Notes: generated by a model from the letters alone, not told the origin. A stretch of 51,502 bases of DNA from Thozetella sp. PMI_491 (GCA_021432635.1 MU270151.1:1-51502); one strand, 5' to 3'; shown: positions 37,925 through 48,599, counted from the stretch's first letter. Numbers and translations: made by a program.

Positions 37925-40732
37925 ATGGACGCCTGGCGGCACTTCAAGGACTTCATCAACTCGATCGCAAGCCCCCAAACGATTGACTGCGACGCCATTG
38001 GCAGCCTGTGCGAGAGAGCGCCAGATTTTGCCAAGGCCCTTGCGGCAGAAATTGGAAGACGGCTTAAAACCCAAGAGCGAGCCGAGCAGGAACCCAAGGC
38101 TGAGCCGTATCTCTGCGCGTCGTCACGGAAGCGGCGAGCCAAGCAGTTCGATTGCTCATATCGACCACCTAAACGGGCCAAACTCCAAGGGCCGGCGGTC
38201 ACAGAGACGGCGCCCGCCCAGTCCCTATCGCTCGTGACCGACAACGGAAATACGAGCGGCGCAGCTGAGGACGGCGCTCTATCACGCCTACTCTCGGACC
38301 TCGATAACGCAGAGGTCTGCGCTGCTACATCGACCGGCGTTGAAGATGACCTCCAAGCTCTGTTCAACTTCGGATTTGAGGAAGTCTTGGCGCTGGCCGA
38401 GGAGCAACAGCCCAGCATGTCCCCCGAGGAGCACGTCGTACCATCAGACGCCAACAAACCCGATGAAAATTTGGTATCGGTCGAGGAATGGCAGCCAGCT
38501 TTAGCGATTCCCCAAGGGGCGCCGGAGGCACACGATCCTCTAGAGCATGTGGCCATGTCATCGGCTGATGACGGCAGTACCACAGTCACAGCCAAGGACG
38601 ACCCTTTGTCGCGCAGGATCCCAGTTGCTGAGAGCATAGAGACTTCCGCAATCCAATTGGCCAACGTCGAAGGAGACGATCTCCAACCGATACCGGCCTT
38701 TAGACTGGATGAGCTCATGACCCCAGCCGGGGGCCAGGGACGGCCCTTGCGATCCACGCCGGAGCCTGGCGACCTTCACGAGCACGCGACCGAAGCCACC
38801 ACGGTCCTGAACGTTGACGAGCCTGGCAGCATTATCGTATCCGTTGAGGAGCAGCAACCTAGCCTGGCAATTCGATCACCAGAGGAACAGTGTCCTCAAG
38901 AGCCGGCAACTATATCCTTTCATATCGACAAGCCCAAGGACAGTGCGGCACCCGTTCAAGAGCGACAGCCCAGTCTGGATATCATCCGATCGACACCAGT
39001 GCCTCAAACTGGCTCGACCGAGGAGCAATCGCCACAGACTGAGGAGATTTCCCGGATGATCGATCGTGAATTCGCAGATGCGAAGACCATTGTCAAGGAG
39101 GTGATGGGAGTTATCACCCAGATGAGTACGCCTGGATTTACGAACTCCCAGACGCCGTACTCGGCAATACTCTGGGGCGTTAAAGCCGACCTGAAGACAG
39201 CAGGAACCGATGCTCTGCACACCATCGAATCTCCCGATAACCCTAGCAACTGGTCCGTCGGCATGTGGTCCACATTTCTCAACGCATCCGAAGGGCGCTC
39301 TCAGAGAGCGAAAATCTCCAATTTGCTCGGATATATCGGGTTATCTCGCTGGTTTGAGGAGAAGCTCGCAGAATACCAACCACCCCGTACGAGGGGCGGA
39401 AGAGCCCGGATCCGAAAAGCAACCCCCTTTCTAGACGAGCTACTGAGCAGTGAACGAGAAGATTCCTTAACGCTACAAGGGGGGTCACCAAAAGGCCACG
39501 CGAGTAAAACCAGAAAGACCATTACCGATGCAAGAGCAAAAGGAGGTAAATTACGAAGAATGATCTCAGAAACCGGCATAGGGATCCTTTTACACCCAAA
39601 TATCTGGTAAGCGTTCTGGTACCCCCACTTTAAGTAAGCCAGCTCATCTTACATATTAACTAGGGCTTTCATGAAAGATCAAGCCTCCTGGAGAAGATAC
39701 ATTGCTGCCATGGACCGTCTAGGGATCAGAGTATTACTGCCCGCTCTTGATGACCAGGTCGACGTTCTTATTGCACAAGGCCGAACAGATCCAACTAAAT
39801 TCCTTCAATCAATCACTTTGCATCCCGCTTTGACACCTGACGATATATCGGAAATACAAGTAGAGTTCGATCTGGGGCCTGTAAGTGGTGGTTGGTTTCC
39901 TAACTAGTCATAGCTAACAGTGCCGCAGAGAATTCTGGCTGGTTCGATGCAATCTGATCTCCTTGACCGCTTGATTATACTGGCAAAACAGTTGTTCGTT
40001 GATTCCAACGCTATGAAGAGCACCAGAATGAAAGCCGACAAGAAAGCCAGTGCGGCCCTTAGCAAAAGGAGCGTGCTGAGTGTAAGTAACCGCGATATTG
40101 AGCTGGCGTCGTTCGACAATCTTGCCCCAGGGAAATGGCTTGACGCGTGGCTTATTCTCGCTGCGATGGAACTTACTGACACGCCATCCTGGGTGCAATA
40201 TGAGCCAAGCATTGTACTAAATTCCTCCGACCGAAGTCCGTTTAGCAACTGGAAGAAGAGAGTCGACAAATATCAGCGTGCAGGAAAAGCACGCGGGGTG
40301 TATTTTGCCCCATTGCACCTTAATAACAACCATTACACTCTACTGGAGATCAACACCCAGCTTGGCAAGATATTTCATTACGATTCCGACGCTGGAACCG
40401 GTATATTAGAAGGCACCGACCAGAACATGCTTGTCAAAGAGACTGTCCAAGCCGCATTTAGTCATCTACATTTGGAATACGAGGAGGCGGTAAGTTACAG
40501 CCATTCGAGCCAAGCGACAAAATACTAACGTACTGAAAAGCCATGCCCGCAGCAAGACGATACGTCCTCCTGCGGCTTGATGGTGATACGGAACTTTGTG
40601 AAGCGCGTAGGTGGACAAGCAGCAGGGACCTGGAGGGACCGAGTAAGGCCGGAAGCGGAACGGCAAGAGCTGATCTGTTTGTTCATCGACGCTATTAAGG
40701 CAGGTATAATCCAACCCAAAACGCGATTGTAG
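37925..40732 (+). CDS. Ulp1/adenain-type cysteine protease with long repeat-rich N-terminus
   Basis: Four exons (37925-39606, 39664-39880, 39929-40489, 40541-40732; introns 57, 48 and 51 nt, in phase) give about 883 aa. The last 130 residues look like a C48 peptidase: His768 in LHLNNNHYTLLEI, Asp785 in FHYDSD, Gln824/825 and Cys831 in PQQDDTSSCGLMVIRNF. The last block appears only after removing the third intron. Such enzymes cleave SUMO or similar modifiers, but the target here is unknown. The N-terminus has a basic bipartite nuclear-signal-like stretch (residues 67-86, RKRRAK and PPKRAK). About 300 acidic low-complexity residues follow, with several imperfect VSVEEQQPSLAI-type repeats (near 185, 305 and 345). 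A basic helical segment occurs at about 490-550. Related multi-copy proteins in fungi are sometimes linked to mobile DNA. It sits between HET genes. Confidence 0.82.
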
Positions 40733-41497
40733 GGAGGGGAAGGTTGAACATATATTGCTGCGGGCGATGGGTGGGCTGGTCCAGCATGCGATGTTAGGGG
40801 CTTGCACGATAATTATTTGCATCTAATGACGATTCTGCCAGCAGGTCGCCCAGAGTTGAAGAACCTGGAAATGACAACCGTATTGCAATACCAGTGCTGA
40901 TCGAGAGAACGTGGACGTCATAGCGAATGAAGAATGGTTTAGCGTCGGTACCATAAAGCTATGGACATCATGACCAACTCTGTTCTAGAGCTCTCTCCAG
41001 TCCGTCTGCGCCTGTAACTCTTTGGACGGTCCGGGCACCATCGGAAGGGAAATCCAGAATCAATGCGTTGGTCCTTGACAAAGAGTGCATTTCAGCGCTC
41101 TGGAGCGCTGAAACATTGCGAAAAGGGGATATATTTCCTGGGCGGGAGCGCATCGGGGCGCCGCGAGAACCGCTTGGCTCCCGTCGCAATCCTATCCTCA
41201 TAGACTTAGCTACCAATACCAAAAAATTGCACAATCAGGAGGCACAGAACCGCCAGCCCCCCCAATATTTGGGTGGCAAGTTACTTCAACAGAAATCACA
41301 GAGCCGATCCAGCAGCGTCTACACTGTCTCTTGATACGTCAACATGAATGCGGGCAAATTCTTGGTTGGGGGAAAGGGGCTGCACACTTACAAAAATTTT
41401 CTTGGCAATTTAATACACTGAGCCTCTGCTTGTCCTTGTAGAGCTCTGGAGGACGAGTGGCTGCGACGACATCAGGTACCACCACCACCACCGCAAC
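40733..41497. other. Region upstream of the GNAT fragment
   Basis: 765 nt. A 110-codon open frame at about 40950-41334 has no recognisable acetyltransferase motif, so I could not extend the GNAT gene into it. A CCACCACCACCA run lies at 41478-41492. Confidence 0.4.
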
Positions 41498-41791
41498 ATG
41501 TCGCTCGCCATCACCATCGCTGCGCCGTACCGAAACAAGGGTTACGGGGGTGAGGCTATCAACTGGGCGCTAGACTGGGCCTTTCGGTTCGCCGGCATGC
41601 ACAGCGTCAGCTTATGGACTGTTGAATACAACACGAGGGGGAGGCATCTATACGAGAAGGTTGGCTTCACCTTAGAGGGCCGCTTTCGAGAAGACCATTA
41701 CCACGATAGGAGATGGTGGGACGTGCTTCTGTATTCCATGTTGGAGAGCGAGTGGGAGGTTCTGAGGGGTCTGAGGAAGGTAGAGGGTTAA
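41498..41791 (+). pseudogene. C-terminal part of a GNAT acetyltransferase
   Basis: A 97-aa frame with the acetyl-CoA-binding motif A (APYRNKGYGGEAINWALDWAF), then LWTVEYNTRGRHLYEKVGF and GRFREDHYHDRRWWDVLLYSM. This is the C-terminal half of RimJ/RimL-like acetyltransferases. The frame is open for only about 23 codons upstream of the ATG, and the N-terminal strands expected in a full domain of about 180 aa are missing. Either an upstream exon exists that I could not find, or this is a 5'-truncated remnant. Confidence 0.6.
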
Positions 41792-41882
41792 GCAAGATGT
41801 CTGTTACGGAATCCTTTTACTCGCTGGAGTCGGGCGTCTCCAAAATGCTTGGGTGACGTAGTATTTTATCGTCTCCTCTCAT

Positions 41883-43808
41883 TTATAGGATATCGAAGGT
41901 TTCCCGTTTGTCACAGTAGCTAGGCAGCAGAGGGTCTCGGTTCAATATGTCTCTAGGGCCCTCGCCTGATACCACCACATCACTCCATCTTTCGGAGAGG
42001 TCCAATACCCCTTCCCTGGTAAGCGCGTGCGGGCACATCTGAATAAACTGAAGGGCTCCCCCTATCTTTTTTAGAAGGGCTGTGAGGCCAGGGTACATCT
42101 CTATTAGAAGATGGTCCGTGTCTAGGTGCGTCACATCCTCCACGGAACAAGATTCGACGCCGTCAACGTGCCCGTCGCGGGTGAAGTAGCCGAGGAAGAT
42201 CCTTGGTCGCTTAAGTCTTAGGACATGATGCGCGCCATTGGGGTGAATCGAAAGCCCAACGTCTCTGAAACCAACCTCTCGTCTTGTGGCAGCAAATTCC
42301 TTGCCAGCTACGGATTTATAGTTTGGCCAAGGCGCTGTCCAATCTGCTGCCCAGGATGGAAGTCCCTCCAGCCGGGGCGGGGATTTGATGAGAGAAAGAA
42401 AGAAGCTGGGCCCGTGGGTTTTGATGAAAAACAGAGAATATTCGGTGTATATATGCTGAGTACTTCGCCCATAGTCTACCCTAGGTTTGGAGACGTAGAG
42501 GCCGGAATCCAATGCCTCCGCGATGCTAAGCACTCCGAATATCCTATCCTTTGGATCCGTGGCCTCTCGGTTTGCGGTTTCGATAAGAACGTCGAGGAGG
42601 TGCGAGTGCTTTGGGTGCCTCTGCCTTTTCCTCAACATGACGAAAATCCTCATAATGCTGGCAAAATCCGAGTTGCGCAGGGTGGAAAGAACATGAAGGG
42701 CCCTGGCGCCGGTGGTCTCCTTGTTGCCACAGGCTATGATGAGGCGGTTGACATCCGGAAGTGCAACCTCCTGCAAGACCCAAACACGCTTGAACCATCG
42801 CCGCGAGACGAATTCGCCGACGAGGCTGACGATCTCCGATTCGGAGATGGTGGTTTCACTTTTGGCCGGATTAGAGTTCTTCACCAACGCGAGCAAGGAC
42901 GCTTGGTGTTCGTCCCGAGTGCGGCGCAGGCCAGCCACGATTTGGCTCCAAATGTCGTCAAACTCCAGGTTGAGGGAGGCGTCCAGATCCTTCGCATCAA
43001 GACCATTGAGCCAGTCTAGCAGGCGGTCGCTTTGGGCGGTGCCTTCCCCCACGTAAGCAATCACCTTTTGCGCTTCGGTGAAGATTTGGGACATCAAGGA
43101 CACCTGGTGGGCTCGTTCCCCATCGCTAGCCTGGTTGATGCACACAGAGTCTACCCAAATCTGCCTCGGCTTGTCGTCGCGACGCAGGCGCCGCAAGGCA
43201 GTCTCGCAGTTGCGCGTGATGTAGACGAGGGTGCCCCAGCGCCTGCAGAACAGCCTTTTCGATCGAACTGCGTTGCCATCCTCGTCTGCCCAGGTATACG
43301 AGAGAGCGTCGTATGCAGGCTTCGATGAAAGGTTCTCGATGTGCAGATCCCCCTCCAGGGGATCTTGGGGCGCTCCCGGGTATATCGTCAGTACTCGGAT
43401 CTGGCTCTGGCCCAGGGGGGGTAGGTACGGCGCGCGCGACATGCCGCCCGTCTCTACCGGCAGAGATGCGGCTCGGCGCAACCCCGTTAGCGATGAGGCG
43501 AACGAAGCGGTCCAACGAGCGATGTCGCGGACAAACTGGTGGCCCTTCGCGAAGAGGATATAGAGGCTGAAGCCCGCCATGAATAGCGGAGCTACGGTAA
43601 AATAAGGCAGGAACTCGCCATTGGAGTCTATCTTTTGTGCCAGCGATCGACGTCCGGGATTGAAGGGGTGGAGTAAGACTGTGGCCACGCTGATTGCCAG
43701 GAAACACGCGAAAGCCAAGGGACTGGCGATGAGCGCGGCCAAGCAGGCGAGTAATGTCAAGAGCGCATGGCCGAAAGACTCGTTTTCGGTGTTGACAGCT
43801 TCTCCCAT
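41883..43808 (-). CDS. HET-domain protein with N-terminal membrane segments
   Basis: Single exon, about 641 aa from the ATG at 43808; the frame continues upstream without an ATG. The N-terminus has a long hydrophobic stretch at about residues 13-45 and another at 69-87, so the protein is probably membrane-anchored with the HET domain in the cytosol. The HET domain begins near residue 166 (YDALSYTWADEDG). IWVDSVCINQ follows at 217-226, then QVSLMSQIFTEAQKVIAYVG, all canonical blocks. A further family block, RRWFKRVWVLQEV, and DPKDRIFGVLSIA occur later. Members act in non-self recognition and cell death in fungi; partner unknown. A strong minus-strand TATA (44207-44215) lies about 400 nt upstream, so a long leader or 5' intron is possible. 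Confidence 0.88.
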   Translation of the reverse strand: MGEAVNTENESFGHALLTLLACLAALIASPLAFACFLAISVATVLLHPFNPGRRSLAQKIDSNGEFLPYFTVAPLFMAGFSLYILFAKGHQFVRDIARWTASFASSLTGLRRAASLPVETGGMSRAPYLPPLGQSQIRVLTIYPGAPQDPLEGDLHIENLSSKPAYDALSYTWADEDGNAVRSKRLFCRRWGTLVYITRNCETALRRLRRDDKPRQIWVDSVCINQASDGERAHQVSLMSQIFTEAQKVIAYVGEGTAQSDRLLDWLNGLDAKDLDASLNLEFDDIWSQIVAGLRRTRDEHQASLLALVKNSNPAKSETTISESEIVSLVGEFVSRRWFKRVWVLQEVALPDVNRLIIACGNKETTGARALHVLSTLRNSDFASIMRIFVMLRKRQRHPKHSHLLDVLIETANREATDPKDRIFGVLSIAEALDSGLYVSKPRVDYGRSTQHIYTEYSLFFIKTHGPSFFLSLIKSPPRLEGLPSWAADWTAPWPNYKSVAGKEFAATRREVGFRDVGLSIHPNGAHHVLRLKRPRIFLGYFTRDGHVDGVESCSVEDVTHLDTDHLLIEMYPGLTALLKKIGGALQFIQMCPHALTREGVLDLSERWSDVVVSGEGPRDILNRDPLLPSYCDKRETFDIL

Positions 43809-44218
43809 CTTTGCCACCCCGGATTGTGGAATTCTTGGGTTGATGGAGGGTGGAGGTGTTTTCTCTTTTCCGATGCAACTGCGGACCCGAGAGGCCAAAC
43901 TACCATGCCAGCCCTGAGAGAGTCCTCGTCAGCGACGCGTACGGCACGGCACGTACGGCACCTCCACCACGTGATACATCGACGAAGCATCCAATGAGGC
44001 GATGACTCGTGACCGCTGCTACGAAACAATACACCTCGGCGATTTGGGATGCACGCACACGTACCTGCACAGAGCCGTCGGACTCGAGATGCGGCGTGCG
44101 AAGGCGGGCGCTCCGCCGAGTATATTCCTGTCTGAGACAGTAACCGATTGCGAGTAAGCACATTCATCCTTCTGGACGATGTTACCACGGGCAAAGAGGT
44201 AGCGAGCTTTATATAGAA
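43809..44218. promoter_or_regulatory. Upstream region of the second HET gene
   Basis: About 410 nt ending at a minus-strand TATATAAAG at 44207-44215. A short CGTACGGCACGGCA repeat lies near 43936-43965. No other gene is visible. Confidence 0.4.
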
Positions 44219-44233
44219 TGTGTTACGCCCTGG

Positions 44234-44914
44234 TTACCAGGCTCCAGCCCCAAACCCGAGGTTCCGGACTGCGCCGGAGCAGCGGGCGTACTCGACCCAG
44301 TTGGCATCGTCCCGGGCCACTTCCTCCCTTTGTAAGGTCTTGATATAGTTCTGGCTGGCCGGACCCCGGGGGTTCGGGTTGGTGTTCATACCGAGGGCCA
44401 CCTGATAGGTCCAGAGGTCCTTGATGGCTGTGATATAGCCCCGGACCGACGACCAGACGAGTCGGGCCTCACAGTCCTCTACCTCCGGCGCCGTCCTCTT
44501 GCTCGGGCGCCGGAGGGGCCGGGGTGCGACGGCCTCGACGAGGAAAAGGAGCATCTTATCCTCCGTGACAGTCTCTCCGTCGGCATACTGCTTCTCCCAG
44601 CACCAGGCCCGGAACTCCTCCTGTTTCGGCACATAGGCCCGGGTCGTATTTTGTGGCCGGACCTGCTGGGTCCGCTCCCGGAGGTAGACAGCGTTCCTCC
44701 GGAGCTCCTCGTTATTCCTGATGTTCAGGCTGACCTGGTCTTGGGTCGAGGCGGCGGCCGGGGCGGCGGCCGGGGCTGTATGGCCCGGCCAGGAAGCCAT
44801 GCCGGCCCCAGGGACGCGTCGGACTGCCCCTGGCGCGGTCTGGACCACAATTGAGTCTCCCAGCGCCGGCCGCGCGGCCGGCGCCGGCGTCTTGGAGGTC
44901 TTATACCGTGGCAT
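44234..44914 (-). pseudogene. Truncated Crypton-like tyrosine recombinase, DNA-binding half
   Basis: About 226 aa from the ATG at 44914. After a Pro/Ala-rich leader, the chain matches the core-binding region of fungal Crypton/GCR1-type proteins: NTTRAYVPKQEEFRAWCWEK, then VTEDKMLLFLVEAVAPRPLR and SVRGYITAIKDLWTYQVALG, then MNTNPNPRGPASQNYIKTLQ. It stops at 44234, soon after this domain. The catalytic part with the Arg/His/Tyr residues is absent on this strand downstream. The frame is open upstream to 45136 without an ATG and includes hydrophobic residues that do not look like this family. Family naming is from memory of conserved patterns, not from a search. Confidence 0.6.
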
Positions 44915-45086
44915 GCGGCCAATCTGTCTGTGGAAAGGGCGGGTATGGTCCCCGGGGACCACGGCGAACGCGTACGGTATAAAATAGCTTCCTCCGGCCG
45001 GCTCTCCACGGCTCTCGAACGCGTATGTGGGTCGCCGAGCCCCCCAGTATAGGGGCTGGGCCAGTAAGAGCAGCGCTAAAGCGCCC

Positions 45087-45111
45087 CCGATCAGCTGGCC
45101 GATCAGCTGGC
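45087..45111. repeat. Direct repeat CCGATCAGCTGG x2
   Basis: Two adjacent 12-bp copies beside the palindrome at 45115-45136; the first copy varies at one end. Confidence 0.5.
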
Positions 45112-45114
45112 ATT

Positions 45115-45136
45115 GTGGATATCTCGAGATAACCAC
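45115..45136. repeat. 22-bp palindrome GTGG-A-TATCTCGAGATA-A-CCAC
   Basis: The inner 12 bp are a perfect palindrome centred between 45125 and 45126. One mismatched pair separates it from four further paired bases on each side. It could be a binding or recombination site of the adjacent recombinase, or chance. Confidence 0.6.
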
Positions 45137-46042
45137 GTTGCTTTGTATGTGGATGGTGATTGACTCATAGACTGGACCAACGGATCGCTATGGTCGAGGG
45201 AACAAGGCAGGTTTCGGGGCAAGTCTTGTCAGCTATTGGCGGGGAGTTGTCAAGGCTGACCGACAGGCGGAGAGGTCGCCTGCTTGGCGCACTTTCCGCT
45301 CTACCGCGAATCCTTCAGCTATGCACCTCCCATTACTAGTAGCTCAATATTGAAATATGAGACTTAAGATAAAGAAAAAGGCTCTAATTTAGATAGAATA
45401 TAGAATACATGTAGCTCTGGGCCGTCAGGCGATAGTGGTATTGTAGACTGTTGATGACGCTCGCCTCGTTCTTCGCCGCTACGTTTCTCTAGGCGTGCAT
45501 TCGTCAATTACTAGTCCCGACGAGACAAGATGTTGCCTATGATGATACAAGAAACCACAGTATATAGCGACCAAGTCAATTTAAATAGTTTCTAGCCCAT
45601 TCGTCTTTCCGCGGTTGTTATTTAAAGTTGATATGAGCCAGTGGCTCAGCGGACGCAGGCATTGTGATACGACGCCGATACTGGGCTCTTCGAACCTTGG
45701 GTTCTCCACATGGCCTGCTGTTTTGGTACAACATGCGTTCGTCTAATCTCTTCATTAGGGCATCATCCTCGTGTGAGGAAGCCGCTGGGGTTACCTTTTG
45801 TCGCGCATAGTGCGAGGCATCAGACTATTTGGGTCGATTCCCGGAAGTGTCTTCAACAAATAATCAGATCCCTGCGTCAAATTGGCATGCCATCCGCGTA
45901 CCGTATAAATTGAGCGATTGTGGCCCTCCCCCCTGCTGTCACTACTGTGAGCAAGTGGATGTTTCACGGTCGAGAAAAGAATAAGGAAAGTTATTGACTT
46001 GACAAGGAAACATCGAAGGGAGCATACCTCGACGATTACAAT
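45137..46042. other. AT-rich intergenic region
   Basis: About 900 nt; the stretch 45330-45620 is AT-rich. A TATA box (TATAAAT, 45904-45910) precedes the next gene by about 135 nt. Nothing else was recognised. Confidence 0.4.
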
Positions 46043-46617
46043 ATGAAGACCGCGTTTATTGTTTCTCTTGCATCGGCAAGCTTCAGCAGCGTCGCTATTG
46101 CGGCCTCCGCCAACCCCGTCGCCCATGTCCTTGTTGACAACTCCAAGTCCTCCACGACCATCTTCGTTCCAATCGGAACCATATATACAGATGAAAAGGT
46201 ACTGGCCAGCGTCTTAAAGCTCTCCCTCGTCGATCTCAGTGGAGGGCAGCCTCTTAACACCATAACCTGGCAGGTATACAAGGACACCGGCGCCACCGAA
46301 CCGGCCGGCAAGGCATTTACTGGCACTTCATCCGCGCTCCTCTCGACCAACTCGGTACAAGTCGGTAGCATCAAATGTCTAAGTTCGGGCCTAGCGGGGA
46401 ACACGACATCGACAGCTGCCCCGTCTGCATCGCAATCGGCAAACGGTACAGCGGTAGCACTACTGCAGGGGCAACCGGTACAGCCAGCCAGACCAATGCT
46501 GCCCCCAAGACCACCGGCACCGGTCCCGCACAAGGTGGAGCTCAGGGTAGCTCTATCCCTCACATGGCTCTTATCGCGGTGTCTGGTCTGGTCTGTACCG
46601 GCTTTTTCTTCCTCTAG
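46043..46617 (+). CDS. Small secreted, probably GPI-anchored Ser/Thr-rich protein, frame interrupted
   Basis: It starts with a signal peptide (MKTAFIVSLASASFSSVAIA), then about 90 residues of ordinary folded-looking sequence (VLVDNSKSSTTIFVPIGTIY). A Ser/Thr/Ala-rich stretch with N-glycosylation sequons (GNTTST, ANGTAV) follows. In a second frame the chain continues as GATGTASQTNAAPKTTGTG and ends in SSIPHMALIAVSGLVCTGFF, which looks like a GPI-attachment signal at 46550-46617. The frame change falls between about 46380 and 46470. No convincing intron repairs it; a missing base near 46455-46462 or an odd intron are the options. In the first frame translation would run on to 46738 without a GPI-like end. 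Probably a cell-wall or surface protein; function unknown. Confidence 0.55.
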
Positions 46618-46738
46618 AAAGGGGATATTGGGTTGTGTCACAAGGCTTTGCTTATTGGGTATAAGCTCACTGGTGCTATGGGTCTCTGTTAGACTACGGT
46701 CGTTGGTTCTAACTTGTATCAGACCTATAATGTATTAA

Positions 46739-47280
46739 ACTCTTGCTTCACACTCTGACAAGCTCCCTTAATCAAGCAATGTTAGAAACCCGACAAATTC
46801 GCGGCTCACTGCACGTTTAACTGACCCTGGGGATGTTGATACTGTCCAATCTAGCCAAAACTGATACACTATGGAGAATCACTATCCAAAACTTGAAATC
46901 TTGTTGCGGTGCAGTATCTGTCCGGATTACGGACGCTAGCATGATTTCTAGGCTCAGGTCTCGACAGTTAGCTGGAGTTTTTAGACTAGTTAGACAGAGT
47001 AGGCTCAATTTTTGTGGCTATTATGGGTACTCTAATATAATACATAGGTACCTAAAAAACAGCACCCTATAACTACAGGAGCTCTTATTTCTAAGGAAGT
47101 CTGAATCTACCTACATTTGCAGTGGAGACTTTTTTTTCTCTTAGTTCAATAAAGTTTGTAGCCCCCCCGCCGGGCTGTATAAGAGATTGGAATTGCTTAT
47201 ATATGTTAGGGGTTTCGACATAATACTAATTACAAAATTCTTAACCCACTTTCTCCCAGGCGTAGTACTTATTGTACCAT
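46739..47280. other. AT-rich intergenic region
   Basis: About 540 nt between the 3' ends of two convergent genes, AT-rich with many TA-containing words. No gene seen. Confidence 0.4.
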
Positions 47281-48599
47281 TTACAGGGCCTTAGAAGCCC
47301 AGCCAAGACGGGGGGTAGAGCCACCGTCGAAAACAACAAAAGCAGCCTTAAGCGCAACGTCGCCAAAGATATTCAAGCCACCAATTAAGTTGGCGTTCTG
47401 GAGACCTCCAATACACCAGGTGCCAGTGCTGTCGCGCGCGCCTAGGTTCAAGATCTTGCCAGGGATCGTGATACGAGCGCTGCCAATACCAAAGGTAAGG
47501 CTAGGCACGGTTTCAATACAGTGGAAGTATAATATGCCTTGGCTATCCTGGGCAAGACCTTTAGTAAATTTGCTATACCAGGCGTTGACGATAGCCGGAG
47601 GTAGATATAACAAGCTGGTACCAGTATCAGCAATTCCATTGAGGCTGATAGAGGTGAAGCTGCCGGAGCCGATTTGGTAGCCGCTAGAAGTAAATTGCCA
47701 CCAACCGTTAGTCGTATTAACGGAGGTATAGGTAATGGTTCCGGTATATTTAGAGCTGTCAATATAGCCGAAGTCATAAGTTCCAGCTATTAGAATAAAG
47801 GTTAATTAGTCTCTCTAATATTTATAGGCCTAGGACTTTACTTACTGGCCTGGTGTTTTAGATCGACAGTGAAGATTGGCGAGTTTAAAGAGCCTTTAAT
47901 ATTACTGAACAAAGTCTTAGCCTTGGTAGGTTGGACCGTATTGATATTGTCAAACCCAAGGCCGATTAAGCCGTCGACCATGCTATTGGCAGTTAAGGCA
48001 AAAGATACCTGCTTAGCAGCCTCGACCTCTTGGTTAAGTACAGTAAGCCCGCCAATAGTAACGGTATCAGTATATACGACGCCGCTAGAAGTACTCTTAT
48101 CTCCATAGGTTATAGACCAGGTAGCGCCTGACACTAGGCTACTAGACCTAGAGCTGCTCGGGTTATATACCATTTGGCCGTTAATCTGCAACGAGGGTAT
48201 CAGGCTACTGAACACCCATAGGTCGGAAGAGCCAGTATCAAAGATGAGGTTAAGTGTCTGTCCCGGCGTGCCGATCTTTGCCTGTGAGATATAGACATTA
48301 TCGTATGAGTTATTGGGGTCGGCGTTTACAGAGCCGGTTGAGCGCTTGGCGACAACGTTGGTCCGGATCTTAACGACAGCCGCCTCTAGACTCGCGGAGG
48401 GATGTAATCCATATTTAAGCATCGTCTTATATAGGCTTAGATTGGCGTTGAACTTGTAATACGGATTGGGGGCCATTTGGACTGTGGTCTGGCCTGAGCT
48501 GGCGTTCTGGGGTAGGACGGTGCTATTCTTGGCGACCGGGGCAGCGGCTACAAGGCCGCTGCTGGCAAGAGCCTTCAACACGAGGTAAACAAGGATCAT
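47281..48599 (-). CDS. Secreted pepsin-type aspartic protease (A1 family)
   Basis: Endopeptidase with two catalytic Asp. Two minus-strand exons (48599-47846 and 47786-47281, 59-nt intron) give about 419 aa. A signal peptide (VYLVLKALASSGLVAAAPVA) and a propeptide ending near the KR at residues 85-86 precede the mature chain. Catalytic motifs are FDTGSSDLWVF (Asp121) and ADTGTSLLYLP (Asp305). SITYGDKSTSSGVVYTDTV is the flap region, and YDFGYIDSSKYTG is typical of the family. One Cys pair (FHCIE and TWCIGG) occurs in the C-terminal lobe. It looks intact. Codons such as ATA, TTA, CTA and GTA are used far more than in the other genes here, and flanks are AT-rich, suggesting different history (mutation bias or transfer). 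Confidence 0.92.

Larger units (their letters stand above)
44219..45136 (-). mobile_element. Remnant of a Crypton-like element
   Basis: GC-rich island that differs from its AT-rich right flank. It contains the truncated recombinase gene below. It is bounded on the left by CCTGGTTACCAGG (44230-44242, a short inverted repeat at the break) and on the right by a tandem CCGATCAGCTGG pair and a 22-bp palindrome. Element ends are not proven. Confidence 0.45.

Noticed and set aside
40950..41334. Frame upstream of the GNAT fragment considered as its first exon
   Set aside because: No acetyltransferase motif and no convincing splice sites to join the two parts.
45630..45710. Stretch with a TTCGAACC-like word considered as a tRNA
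   Set aside because: Could not be folded into acceptor and anticodon arms by eye.
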